Below, piece after piece: positions 7,935 through 17,531 of a stretch of 21,867 nt of DNA. Both the position numbers and the translations under genes were made by a program. This DNA comes from Nemertoderma westbladi. Lineage: Eukaryota > Xenacoelomorpha > Nemertodermatida > Nemertodermatidae. The notes beneath the pieces are model-generated. The model searched no databases, was not told the origin of the DNA, and saw nothing but the letters and a program-made list of their open reading frames with translations. Position 1 is the first letter of the stretch; every line of letters starts with the position of its first letter. The stretch spans positions 1 to 21,867 of the forward strand of contig JAUCBJ010004222.1 of NCBI GenBank assembly GCA_032718475.1, given 5' to 3'.

Positions 7935-10896
7935 CTGGTAAGATAATAAAAATATTAATATATAAAACCAATATTACCCTACATAATAAATATAGTTAAT
8001 ATAGAGTTCTTAAACAGTAAGTAAAAGTGAATGAAAATCCACAAATACTGTGCTTTGTAACTTATGAAGGTGGTAGAAAACCTTGGCGGTGTCCATAATA
8101 TCTCCCCAATGTCTATCCTAGTCCTAGAATATGTAGTCGCGATAAGGTAACAGTCGCGTTACGGATACTGCCGCGTTACGGCTACTCGTAAAAGTTGCGT
8201 TACGGCTAATCCCCGGGATTTTTGACTTAGATAATTCTATATAGTAGATGTGTAAGAGGATCATTACTAATTAAAGAGGTCCACTGTAAAATAATAGGTC
8301 CTGTGAAATAATATATGAGGCATTATCAAATGAAGGATGCGGTATCATTATAAAATTCAAGATCAGAATTATGATTATTATTATTATTATTATATTATAA
8401 ATATATAAGGGTTGGATGATTGGGTAAATATTACACAATATGAGACCAGTGAATTTTGGAATCTCTAGGGTCACGCTGACATAATAATATTCCTCTATTA
8501 GACAGGCACTGCTTTTGTATAGGCAACACAATATAGGTATGTTTAAGCTTTGACCATCATCCATACGCGGCTAACCTTGTACATAACCAGCTGCAGTACC
8601 GGTATTGCAAGAACTTCGGGTTAAACTTAGGTTTAAAAAAGTATTTAATGATATAAATTATTAATTGGAGGCGCCAAATTATTAAAACTTGATTTACTCG
8701 AAATCCTTAATTACTATGTTCTTCGATATAACTTCATAAATATTTTCACATAAAAAGTGACGATTACGATTACACACTCACTTCATGTCGCTTTCTGTAG
8801 GCAGTTTAGAGTAGTGATACCAGACTGGATGGAGTAATACCTCTTTGTGTGCCATCCACGGCTCAGCCAACTGCCGCACTAACAGTACATCTGCACCGGG
8901 ACCTCCAAACGTCTTCCCGTACTCTAAATTCAGGACAACCATACTTGAGGATGGCGACAATTTAAAACCTATAGAAATAAAACAAAAATAAATAATTACT
9001 CATATTTTGCAGTCAAAATTTAAGTCATTTTCCCCACTTGCAATATGCATAATTTATTTTAATAAGTAATAAGGGAGCATGCATTAAAAGACTACCGAGT
9101 AAGAGTGGATGTATTATATGCGCGTATCAAAAAACTTGTTTTTATCTATTAATAATATCAGGTAGACCCCGAGATTTAAAAAAAGATTATAAAGGCATAA
9201 TTTTGTACAGCTTTAGTTGACCTAATGATGTTGTAATTCCAGATTAATGTGGTGGGCTTCTGTAGGTATTCAATTGATCTCTTGTTTTATATGACAAATT
9301 TCGCGTCAAATTCAATCTCACCTGTGATTTCTTCAAATCGGTGGATAAGTTTCAGAGGAAATTCAGCAAAATGGGTGACAGTCTTTGCATCTTTATCAAT
9401 TATAAACACTTCACCAAGAAAGCTTTAAATTCAAAAAATAAATCATTAATTAGTAATTTATTCATAAATGTTCAGGTTCGTGGTATCTAAATTAAATGTT
9501 AATTATTAATTAAATATTAGAATTAAATGTTAAAAAATTACCTGAACATTTGATATGGTGCTGCCATTTCTGATACTCGTTTCAACATATATGTTTCTGC
9601 CCCAAGCAATGGAATAGTGGTGGATGGCCAGTTGACTCCATGGTAACGATGTTCTAGTATTTTATGCAATGCTCGGTTAGTATAACGGTATCCATGGATA
9701 AAACCTCCAGCTGATTTTCTGAAATCCAGTGAGTGAGCTATGGTTCCAATGAAGTAAAGCCCGGGAGTGTTGGTCTGGAAATCCTGGTTGATTTTGGGGA
9801 ATTTCTCTGAGGTGGGAAACGCATTACCAGGCGCCACTCTCGATCCATAAATCTTGCTGTCCCATTTGAATCCGGTGCAGCGGATAACCACATCGTATTT
9901 GTTATTTGGCACCATTTCAGACCTCGTTAGGTCAAAGCCAATCTGCATTTGGTTTGTTTTAGGGTCCCTAACAATTGTAAGATTATCTCGTTCCCGTTGA
10001 GCGATAATGTTGAGGGATTTTAACTGATACAAGTCAATGAACTCCGAATTTATTGCCCTGATGTCACCAACATAATGGGTCTGCCAGGCCAGGATAGGTC
10101 GTTTCCCAGACAGAATTGTGATAGTAGCAGCAACATCCCGAATATGATTGGCCGTCTCGAAAGCACTGTTAGCCTTCCCAATGATAAGAACATGTTTACC
10201 TCGGTATTTGGCCAAGTCTAAATCCATGTCTTCATAACCCCAGATATAATCCTGTGTGAAACCAGCTTTGTGTGGAACCGCCCAACCCGTTGCTGCAAGA
10301 ACTTTATTACAAGTATATACTTTTTGTGTTTTAGTAAACATAATAAATAAATCCGGTTTTCCATTCATTTTGTTGTCTTTGTTAAATTTAGAAACATATG
10401 TCACCTCGGTGTTGTAATCAATGTTTAGCTTCAATTTCCTGGAGTAGTCACTGAGATATTGTACCATATAATCTGCACTTGGGAACATTTTTTCGGTGTA
10501 TTTACCAAATAAAAGATCTTCATCATCACTTAGTAGGCTGTTCCAATCATGGCGTTCATTGAACAGTTTATTATCTCGGCCAGTATAGAGTTTATTAATG
10601 CTGATTAGGGTTCTATGTCGGGGCATTGTTGTGTAGTAAGAGCCACTAACATTGTTTCTCTCGATAACAATGTAATCACGGTTGGATGATTTTAGGAAGT
10701 AGGCCATTTGTAGACCAGCTGGCCCAGCGCCAAGAATACAGTAGTCGTGGTGGATGGCAGTGCCCGAAGCTTTACGAGCTTGTTTATCGAAGTCTTCTTT
10801 GCTATCATCGTGCATCATACAGTTCCCAGGAATAACGATCGAAAATATACATAGAAATATGAATATTATCCCACAAGCCATTGTATATGATTTCAT
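7826..10896 (-). CDS. FOXRED2: FOXRED2/ERFAD-like FAD-dependent oxidoreductase, four joined coding exons, 3' end not found
   Basis: Joining 10896-9542, 9422-9322, 8968-8782 and 7934-7826 on the minus strand gives 584 in-frame codons with every junction in phase and every intron GT-AG. FOXRED2 (ERFAD) is a luminal ER flavoprotein of ER-associated degradation, reported to bind OS-9, SEL1L and ERdj5. A hydrophobic N-terminus (about residues 6-26) fits a signal peptide. Residues 56-61 (GAGPAG) form the FAD-binding Rossmann loop. ATGW is at 202-205, a second nucleotide-binding motif GKANSAFE at 240-247, THYVGDIRAIN at 273-283, CTGFKWD at 340-346, and a conserved SAGGFIHGYRYTNRALH block near 395-411. 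Exons 2-4 extend the match past the oxidoreductase core. The human protein is about 680 residues, so roughly 100 C-terminal residues are missing, either in undetected exons or lost. The domain assignment is firm; orthology with vertebrate FOXRED2, rather than a paralogue, is inference. Confidence 0.88.
8156..8208 (+). repeat. Three-copy GCGTTACGG(A/C)TA cluster in intron 3
   Basis: The word GCGTTACGG followed by ATA or CTA occurs at 8156, 8173 and 8197. It is a short GC-rich repeat island in an AT-rich intron. It could be an eroded minisatellite; function is unknown. Confidence 0.5.
8369..8398. repeat. (ATT)n microsatellite in intron 3
   Basis: A run of TTATTATTATT units lies within the FOXRED2-like intron. 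The minus-strand open frame at 8271-8564 runs through it as an isoleucine tract and is not considered a gene. Confidence 0.85.
8782..8968 (-). CDS. FOXRED2: FOXRED2-like gene, exon 3
   Basis: This 187-bp exon has acceptor TTTCTATAG and donor GTGAGT, in phase with exon 2. It encodes FKLSPSSSMVVLNLEYGKTF, then GGPGADV and LLHPVWYHYSKLPTE. The NLEYG, GP-DV and LHPV-Y-LPTE pattern is what I recall for the C-terminal half of FOXRED2 proteins. Intron 2 is 353 bp. Confidence 0.82.
9322..9422 (-). CDS. FOXRED2: FOXRED2-like gene, exon 2
   Basis: This 101-bp exon is bounded by acceptor AATTTAAAG and donor GTGAGA. Its phase matches exon 1, giving the joined reading PYQMFSFLGEVF across the junction and ending in EEIT-G. 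The segment resembles the YQMFG-type continuation I remember for FOXRED2. Intron 1 is only 119 bp. It is too short for the usual open-frame cutoff and was found by splice-site reading. Confidence 0.82.
9542..10896 (-). CDS. FOXRED2: FOXRED2-like gene, first coding exon (signal peptide and FAD/NADPH-binding core)
   Basis: This exon carries 451 codons plus two bases (AG) that join to C of the next exon to make serine. It contains the signal peptide and the whole Rossmann-type core. Unspliced, the frame runs only one more codon before TAA at 9538-9540, right after the donor GTAATT. Two start codons are possible. Met1 (10896) has A at -3. Met6 (about 10881) has A at -3 and G at +4, and would leave a cleaner signal peptide starting MACGIIFIFLC. 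A possible acceptor, TGCACTTTCAG, sits about 20 bases upstream, so a non-coding 5' exon is likely. The second Rossmann motif reads GKANSA where I would expect glycine at the third position. Confidence 0.92.
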
Positions 10897-11449
10897 TTTA
10901 TTTATAGATTTCTACTGAAAGTGCACACAAACATCTAACAAGAAACAAGTAAAATTACGTAAGTTGAAATTATATTATTGTAGATAAATGTTAATTATTC
11001 ATCCTCAAACTAAAGTTTTATCCAATAATTTTACATAAAGAGATGTTGGACATGGTTTATTACTATTATCACATGGTGCGTTACAGGAACAAGATACAAA
11101 TTTGTATAATTCAACTCGATATTTGATGGTCCTTTTAGTACACCATCTCCATATGATCTGAATAAGTTATGAACATCGAAACGATGTCGTATCTATATAT
11201 GGTACTGAAAGCAACTATCTTATACCAACTATTGTTATAAACTACTCGTACATTGCCATGTGTCGATATAAAATAAATATTTGAGAGCATTGACAGGCCC
11301 TGCACTATGTTCCAATGATGTCAGACCCATAAACACAGCTGCCCACATCCATAAGCAAACTTTCAGCCTACACCAATTCGGAGGATTTCTTATAAGACCA
11401 GTGTCCTTGAAATGCCGCGGAAAAGAAAGTCGCTGACTAGGAATATTTC
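10897..11449. other. Upstream region of the FOXRED2-like gene
   Basis: This stretch should hold the promoter and any 5' untranslated exon of the minus-strand FOXRED2-like gene. No TATA box at a sensible distance, initiator or CpG-rich block can be assigned. The only hint is the possible acceptor TGCACTTTCAG at about 10914-10924. The right part (after about 11240) may already be LINE-derived. Confidence 0.4.
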
Positions 11450-11578
11450 CTGTATCATGAAGAGACCAGGTCAGGTCAGGTCCCCAGATCATGCTACCAC
11501 TATGGCAGTAATGTGGTACTACCTGTAGCTGTACAGCCCAGTAGGACAGGCCCGATAAGCACCAGTAGCCTATTCATT

Positions 11579-11625
11579 ATTTAGTTGATCAAGAGTGGGT
11601 TGGTTTTAGCCCCGTCAACTAAATA
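11579..11625. repeat. 10-bp perfect inverted repeat
   Basis: ATTTAGTTGA and its exact complement TCAACTAAAT are separated by about 26 bp within the presumed LINE C leader. It could form a small stem-loop; no function is claimed. Confidence 0.5.
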
Positions 11626-11836
11626 AGTCATTGAGGGCTATAGCGCCTAGGGCACCATTGAAGGCAAAGGCTTGATACGCATCTGCAATAGAGATGATAC
11701 ACTCCCCGCTCTGTCTATACTGGATGCTCCTCTACCAGTGTTAGGTAACCTAACCCAGCAGGCACATAAGTCATGGTGTAACAAAAGGACCCCTACACGC
11801 CTACAGTCGGCGACAGGGCTGTAGGCCATGGATAGA

Positions 11837-11849
11837 CGGAAGGTAATCA
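11837..11849. repeat. 13-bp target-site duplication of LINE B, left copy
   Basis: CGGAAGGTAATCA occurs perfectly here and at 15849-15861. Between the copies lies the whole minus-strand LINE B, and the DNA outside reads as one plus-strand LINE leader. The length matches the 13-bp duplication of LINE fragment D. Confidence 0.7.
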
Positions 11850-11859
11850 CTAGTACTAC

Positions 11860-12077
11860 TACTAGGATCGGCATGCTGCATTGTAGATGCATTTTTAAGA
11901 ATGCTGTGCAGGCTTGTCGACAAAAATGCGCCGCCACAACTCCCAAAGAGAATGCATGGGCAGCATAGAATGATCTGTCCAGGATTTGGAAGTCCCATAG
12001 AATAAAATCAAATCTCAAGGTCCGATTTTTTAGAGTAGCAGTAGAACCAGTACTCGTTTATGGGAGTTCATGCTGAG
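11860..12077 (-). mobile_element. LINE A: short 5'-inverted (twin-primed) LINE insertion
   Basis: On the minus strand, 11945-11860 is a LINE 3' end (GGGAGTTGTGGCGGCGC down to GCCGATCCTAGTAGTAGTA) closely matching plus-strand 7525-7615. The adjoining 11946-12077 matches the same family in the opposite, plus orientation: AGGATTTGGAAGTC, AAGGTCCGATT and TATGGGAGTTCATGCTGAGC align with minus-strand 12660-12530 of LINE B. An inverted 5' segment joined head to head with a normal 3' segment is the known product of twin priming. CTAGTACTAC at 11850-11859 and 12078-12087 is a candidate target duplication inside LINE B's TAG-rich tail. Confidence 0.75.
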
Positions 12078-12124
12078 CTAGTACTACGATCAGATTGCTG
12101 CATTGTAGCTGCATTATATATATC

Positions 12125-13500
12125 TCACACATATATAAAGAATGGTGTTGCTGTACGGCTTATCAACAAAATCTCGTCACCACAACTATTATTATCACCC
12201 ATGCCATTTGCTAGATCATCCGCATCTTCAAGGCCAGTGTCCTTTAAGATGCGTCTCAAGAAAGTCATGGGCTGTCCACCATACTTATTCACTCCATGAG
12301 GCTGCCAAAGTACAAGATTATGCACTGGCTGGTCCTCACGGCGAAAGCAATGTCCTGCAAAGCCGAGGCGATTTTGTTCTAGTGTCAAGCTGTTGGGGGA
12401 ACCAATGAGACACCTCCAATGTTATATAGTGTCTGGTTGGAGATATGTGCATTGTACTTAACACAATGAACCCGGCGTAGCATTCTTGTGAATGTGCCAT
12501 CCAGAGATTTCGTCTCCTCAACAGTTAGAGCCCAGCATGGACTCCCATAGAGGTGTGCTGGAACTACTGCTGCTCTAAATAATCGGACCTTAAGTTTCCG
12601 ATTAATTCTCGGTGACTTCCAAATCCTGGAAAGCATATTCAAGGCTGCCCATGCCTTTCTCTTACTTATTCGAAGGTCTTCACCTGACTACCGGATCCAT
12701 GATCCCAGGTAACAGAAGTCGTCCACATGCTCAAGCATACCATCCTTTGAGCTTATACTCATCCGAGACTTGCTGAGGACTTTCAAAGTTATCTGTCAAA
12801 ATTTTGGTCTTTCTGGAGTTAATAAAAAGACCAACACTAGAAGCAGCATGTTCTAATGAGCTGAGGAGCCGTTGGGCTCCCTCTAGGGATTCTGAGAGTA
12901 CTCCTAAGTCATCAGCAAAGTCTAGATCAGTTAGGTACTTGGCAGGATTTCGTCGACTTCTGGAGCCAGTAGGAGGAGTTATCATCACCCCATCATCATT
13001 ATGATGATCTAAGGACATGCATAGAAAATAGTCAACCACAATTATGAACAAGAATGGTGCGAGTGTGTCTCCCTGGAGGACACCCCATAACACTTCAAAT
13101 GGTTCTGTGTCACTGTCAACAGTGGACACAAATGTTGTCGAACCATCGTATACTGATCTGATTGCTGCAATAATTTCATCAGGAATCCCATATAATAAAA
13201 GTATGCTGAACATACGTGAGCGAGAGACTGAATCAAAGGCCTTGAAGAAGTCAACAAAGATAACTTCCAGATGCTTGTCTTTCTTTTTTTATAACTCTTC
13301 AATTATCCTTCAAAGGGCCAAAATGGGCTCCATGGTCCCACGACCTTTACGGAACCCATTCTGATTTCCACGTAGCAGTCTCTCAATGGGATCCCTGATG
13401 CGATTTAATAGAATTCCATTGTATAGCTTTGCAGCAATCGAGATTAATGAGATTCCCCGAAAAGAACCAGAGTGTTAGGTTGCCCTTCTTGGGAACTGGC
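12125..13500 (-). pseudogene. LINE B reverse transcriptase and C-terminal region, broken
   Basis: Reverse transcriptase blocks are readable: RGISLISIAAKLYNGILLNR and QNGFRKGRGT near 13460-13340, motif A FVDFFKAFDSV near 13265-13232, LQGDTLAPFLF near 13080-13045, and the catalytic LDFADD near 12928-12908. Then come VDDFCYLGSWI near 12725-12690, KAWAALNMLSRIWKSPRI and the post-RT block RLGFAGHCFRRED with LVLWQPHG (12388-12125). The two motif C aspartates are intact. A stop before KKKDKH (about 13280) and several frameshifts make it non-functional. Overlapping plus-strand frames (12142-12408, 12804-13004, 13044-13364, 13602-13934) are shadows. Confidence 0.88.
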
Positions 13501-13938
13501 ACCAACTTATTTGTTTTCATTTCGTGTGGGACTCTTGTTGTTCGGTACATGTCTACTATGATGGGATAGATGAGCTTTAAACACTCAGGTATTTTAAAGA
13601 CATGAAGGGGAACACCATCTACTCCACTGGCACGATTGGTCTTAATGCTCTTTGCAGCACCCTACACTTCTGCAAAGGAGATATCACCAATGGGAATATC
13701 TGGGAGTACAGACTCAGACACTTTTACTTCTATAAAGTTGTCAGGCAATACCCTGTCATTATTGAGGAGCTTTTCACAAAGTGGGCCTTCCAACCATTGA
13801 GGCGATCAGCTGGTGATTCAGCCTTAACCTTGGTGGTTGGTTGGCTTTTCCGACCAGTAAGCAAGTTGATCGATTTCCATGCCTGGGATGATTGCTTGCT
13901 GTCGTCAGCATCATTGATGGCATCAACCTGTTAGTTTA

Positions 13939-15319
13939 TTAGGCCGCTGTAGTCTGTTTGAGTCGGGACACTTTCTGTGCCTTATAGAGGTCATTTCGAC
14001 ACTTCTGAATTTTGTTGTCAGTCCAGGGGGCCCTTTTCCTGTTTCGAGGGTATACAGGAACTGTTTCTGCAGCTGCTAACTTAACTGCTTCTGTGAAGGC
14101 AGTATAGCTCTCACAGTGATCTGCCACCTCAGAGGCAAGAACCTCATACTTGTTGCTCAGATGTAGTGTGAAGCTGGATCTCACACTTGGCTGTTGCAAC
14201 AGAGAGGACCAGTCTTGCCGCGGCAAGGCAGATGTCGTTGTTCTGGTAGCACTCAGACTAAGTCTTTCCTTGGCCACAATAAGGCGGTGATCATTGGAGA
14301 AGGGTCGAAGTGTTACAGTCTTGTATAGAGCTCCTGTACTTCCTACGAAACAGAATATGGTCCATCTGGGACTTGTGACCACTGGGTCCACTATGAGTCC
14401 ATAGCTTTCCAGTTCGCTTCTTGAACTGGGTTCCAGCCGAAAACAATCCATTTCCAGAGATAAAATCCTGAAGATGGACGGAATTTCGGTTAACACTATT
14501 ACTATAGACCCAGGGCGATGTCGGTGATTGATGCAGACTTGCATTAAAGTCTCCCAGGAATGTTAAGAATGCATGCTGATCCACTCCATCAGTAGCTGCT
14601 TGTAGATTGTGGTAGAAATTTTCCACCTCATCTACAGGGGTAACACTAGTTGGAGAGTAGAGTAGCACACAGTCAGAACCACGTTAGGAAACTTCTTAGA
14701 CAGTCTTCCAGAACATGAGAAGTGGCAACGGATGATGCGGTTAGAGATTTGGTCTATTTTGTCCAATGCGGGATGTGCAGTTGGATTCATCAATAGACCA
14801 ATTCCACCATTGCCACTATCATCTGCTTACGCGAGGGCGCGTCGCCAACCGCAACCCCCCCCCCCCCCCCATGTCCTTTATCAGAACCTCATCAGTCTGT
14901 CCAGTCTGAATTCGCAGCTCTTGAACACCCACTGCGCTAAGAGAAAGCTTATCTGCCAATGCAGTCAGCTCACCTTGTCACATTGGGGACCCGAGTGTTA
15001 TCGTGTTTACTGAGGCTAGTCTAGTGACTTGCCTCAGATTCACTAATAGCTTTGTTTGTCAGGGTGGAACATGAGAGTAGAATCCAACTCCAGAATCCCT
15101 CTCCCTCTCCCCCTCACAATCTGGCCTCCCTGGTGACCCAGGGTTTAGGCCAGAAAGGTCATCAGGAAAGGAACTCAAAGAATTGTTGGCTGCTCTCTCT
15201 CCAGTAGGGGGTGAGACAGGCAGCCGGTCAGGAGATAACTGACGCCTGTGAGGCCGATTGTGTCCGGTAATTCCACTGGCCTCTAGTGGCCGGACCTCTG
15301 CATTACTAATGTAATCCAT
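13939..15319 (-). pseudogene. LINE B N-terminal and endonuclease region, broken
   Basis: The frame opens at 15319 (MDYISNAEVRP), a proline- and arginine-rich segment that stops at 15059. The endonuclease follows in shifting frames: GIGLLMNP upstream of 14690, YSPTSVTP and LGDFNASL near 14660-14540, GTQFKKRTGKLWTHSG near 14440-14390, QMDHILF at 14348-14368, and SNDHRLIVAKERLSL near 14297-14255. GDFN, QMDH and NDHR correspond to catalytic or metal-binding stations of APE-like endonucleases. At least one frameshift near 14340 and the C16 run at 14855 interrupt it. The linker (to 13939) is basic and serine/threonine-rich. Confidence 0.82.
14855..14870. repeat. C16 homopolymer
   Basis: A run of sixteen C interrupts the LINE B endonuclease region (G16 on the LINE sense strand) and coincides with loss of frame. 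Its length may be an assembly or polymorphism artefact. Confidence 0.9.
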
Positions 15320-15848
15320 AGTGGGGGTTGGGGGGTGCTTTTTTGCCGAGTCAGCTCTCGAGACAAATACCGCACCCTAGTTGGCCATTCCACAGGGTGG
15401 GTGTCGCAGTGGAGTCAGATATGAGGCCCATCACCCATATCTACTCTGGCGCACATGACCCACCATTGGCTGAGCAGCTCATCTGCTGGGTTATGCCCTG
15501 TCCCCCTGCTGCCAGGTGCAGGTCGCAGTGAAGTGTACTCAGAGTGGACATGGGAACACTCTACTCCTGACCAGCTATTGGTAGATCACCATCTGCCTGG
15601 CCAGGCCATATACCCCTGTAGCCAAGTATATGGGTCCTTAATCCAGGACCAAGGTCGTCCTTATCCCAGAACGAAGGGGGTCCTAGTTACAGGACCAGAT
15701 TTGCCCTAGTAAGAGGGTCTATGCAGCTACAGGTGGCACCTCCTTTATGCTGCATGGAGGTGGCAAGATTTTATTGATCAATGACCTAGAATACCTAACC
15801 TGACCTGAAGAAAACCAATGCAATGGCTAGACATGCTGACAAGGTCGG

Positions 15849-15861
15849 CGGAAGGTAATCA
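15849..15861. repeat. 13-bp target-site duplication of LINE B, right copy
   Basis: CGGAAGGTAATCA, identical to 11837-11849, marks the 5' edge of LINE B and the point where LINE C resumes on the plus strand. Confidence 0.7.
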
Positions 15862-16240
15862 ACAAACAACGGCGACCTACTGCGAAGACGCTTGTAGGAG
15901 TTGCGACCACAAGCAGTTTACTCTCGCAAGTTAGTAACAAGCTCAGCAGTAACAAACTCGGCCGATGCATCAATTGGTGGAGTAGGAATTCTGCTAAGCC
16001 CATTTGCACTTAATACCCTAAACAACATCGAATCTATAAATTCCAGGGTTATGATCGAAACATTTGATGGGAATCCCAAGACAACAGTTATATGTTGCTA
16101 CAGTCCAACCAATGCCTCAGAGCCAGAACAAGCAGTCAATTTTTACTGACTGGACTTATAAAGGACACTCCGAAATACAATGTTAAAGTTAAATGTTAAC
16201 ACAATGCTGGTGACCTGAATGCGCAAATTGGCCCAGAAGA
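15862..16240 (+). pseudogene. LINE C endonuclease fragment
   Basis: The plus-strand frame 15901-16149 reads GGVGILLSPFALNTL and NNIES, then TTVICCYSPTN, typical of an APE-type LINE endonuclease. It stops at 16147-16149. After a frame change the conserved AGDLNAQIGPED follows near 16206-16240, and the similarity then ends abruptly in AT-rich DNA. The rest of the endonuclease and the front half of the polymerase are missing. This is a different LINE family from LINE B, judged by protein sequence. Confidence 0.82.
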
Positions 16241-17531
16241 CATAACTTATAACTATAACTTATAACTATAATTATATATATAATATATATACCATATATA
16301 TATATCTTATATATAAGTTTAAATTAAGTTAAGAAAGTAGTTAGGGAATATGACTGTAGGGTGTGAGATCAAGGTGTTTTAGTATAATAATATTTTAAGA
16401 ATTCAAAAGGTTACAACTTATATGATCAATCACTAAAAATTTATTTGTTTATTATTAGCGTTCGATAGCTCTCTCTATCTTTTTCAAATAAACGATATTC
16501 TAATAAAGAATATCGTCTCAGCCTTTAAACCACTTATAAGCCACTTTTAGTTTTAGTTCTATTCTACATAGAATAGCAACAAAGAACCACGAACTTTCCT
16601 AATAACGCTCCCCCACCCACCAGAAAGATCTAGCGAAATTCTACATTCTTTATTTGTTAAGTGAGTGAGCATTGCTTATTATACCATAAATCGTGCAACA
16701 GCATCCTGGTGAACATACTAATGCTACCCGTAATAAATTGACTTTCCAAAAAAGGTTTGAATTCCATAATCTTTATATAGTTTATTTAATTAATGCTTAA
16801 AATTAATGTTTAAAATTAATGCTTATTTATACATTAATAAACGCATTAGTGCTTTCTTGTCTTGCCTTGTTTCAAGGTGAATTTATTTTTAATCAGTATC
16901 AGTAATTCAATGAGGAATGAATAACATTTGCACAAGCAAAGGGCAAATTAAATGCTATATAGATTTTTTAAATCATTAAAAATTAAATGATATTGAATCA
17001 TCATGACTCGACTACAACAGTAACAGTAGGCCTACTCACTCCAGTTCCGCTTTTTCCCTGCATATTTACTACGAAGTAAATAATTTATAATTAATTTAAT
17101 TTTAATTTAAATAAATAATTTACAAATTTTTTTAGAAAAAATTAATAGTCTGGAATAAGATAATTGTGGGTGGATATTTTTTCAAAAATTAATAGCCGTG
17201 TCGCCCCGTCGTCGTCCGTCGGGACTCCAGAGTACACGAAGTGGGGCATGCATCACATGACTTAGACTTATGTGAATCGGATACGGCGCCTGAACTACTT
17301 ACACAATAGTGTTTGGTGGCGCCAGTTCGAATTTGACTAAAGGCTGTAGAAATTTCGCACTGTTGTGACACTTTAGACATTAGTGCCTACGCCAACCCAG
17401 CGGTATAATGGTTGATAATTGGCGGATATAATAATAAAAGCGCTTTGAGTATGCCGAGCGTAGAAATGACAGATATAATTAATCAATATTATTATTATTA
17501 TTATTATTAATTATAAGCAAAATCTAAGCAG
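16241..17531. other. AT-rich DNA between the two coding pieces of LINE C
   Basis: This 1.3-kb stretch replaces the missing LINE C middle. It starts with TA-rich simple repeats (16230-16320) and ends in an (ATT)n run (about 17487-17509). It contains two tight hairpins: ACGATATTC with its complement (16492-16500 and 16508-16516), and CTATTCTA with its complement around 16559-16576. A more GC-rich island at 17190-17400 holds a short minus-strand frame without recognisable domains. No terminal repeats or target duplication could be fixed. Confidence 0.5.

Larger units (their letters stand above)
11450..11849 (+). mobile_element. LINE C, 5' untranslated fragment (left of nested insertion)
   Basis: Plus-strand 11461-11550 (AGGTCAGGTCAGGT, then GCTACCACTATGG, then CTACCTGTAGCTG) resembles the minus-strand 5' leader of LINE B at about 15800-15720 (AGGTCAGGTTAGGT, GCCACCTCCATG, CCACCTGTAGCTG). 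The fragment ends in CGGAAGGTAATCA, which recurs at 15849-15861 where LINE C resumes. No protein is encoded. The left limit is not visible. Confidence 0.5.
12078..15848 (-). mobile_element. LINE B: nearly full-length, inactivated APE-type LINE
   Basis: In sense order on the minus strand: a leader (about 15848-15320), a possible N-terminal reading frame (15319-15059), an apurinic endonuclease-like domain (about 14990-14270), a linker, a reverse transcriptase (about 13500-12750), the post-RT region (12700-12125), and a 3' end GATCGTAGTACTAG near 12078-12091. Frameshifts, in-frame stops and a C16 run at 14855-14870 break the coding frame, so it is inactive. It is inserted in LINE C at a 13-bp duplication. 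The exact clade (RTE-, CR1- or jockey-like) cannot be set by eye. Confidence 0.85.

Noticed and set aside
8271-8564. 97-residue minus-strand frame in FOXRED2 intron 3
   Set aside because: It includes an isoleucine tract from an (ATT)n microsatellite, is not flanked by suitable splice sites in the right phase, and shows no family similarity.
12142-12408. Plus-strand frame overlapping the LINE B 3' region
   Set aside because: It is the antisense shadow of the minus-strand post-RT region, which carries the recognisable motifs.
17310-17345. TGGCGCC followed by AGTTCGAATTTG, resembling an LTR primer-binding site or a tRNA T arm
   Set aside because: No LTR pair, gag-pol frame or cloverleaf partner stems were found around it.
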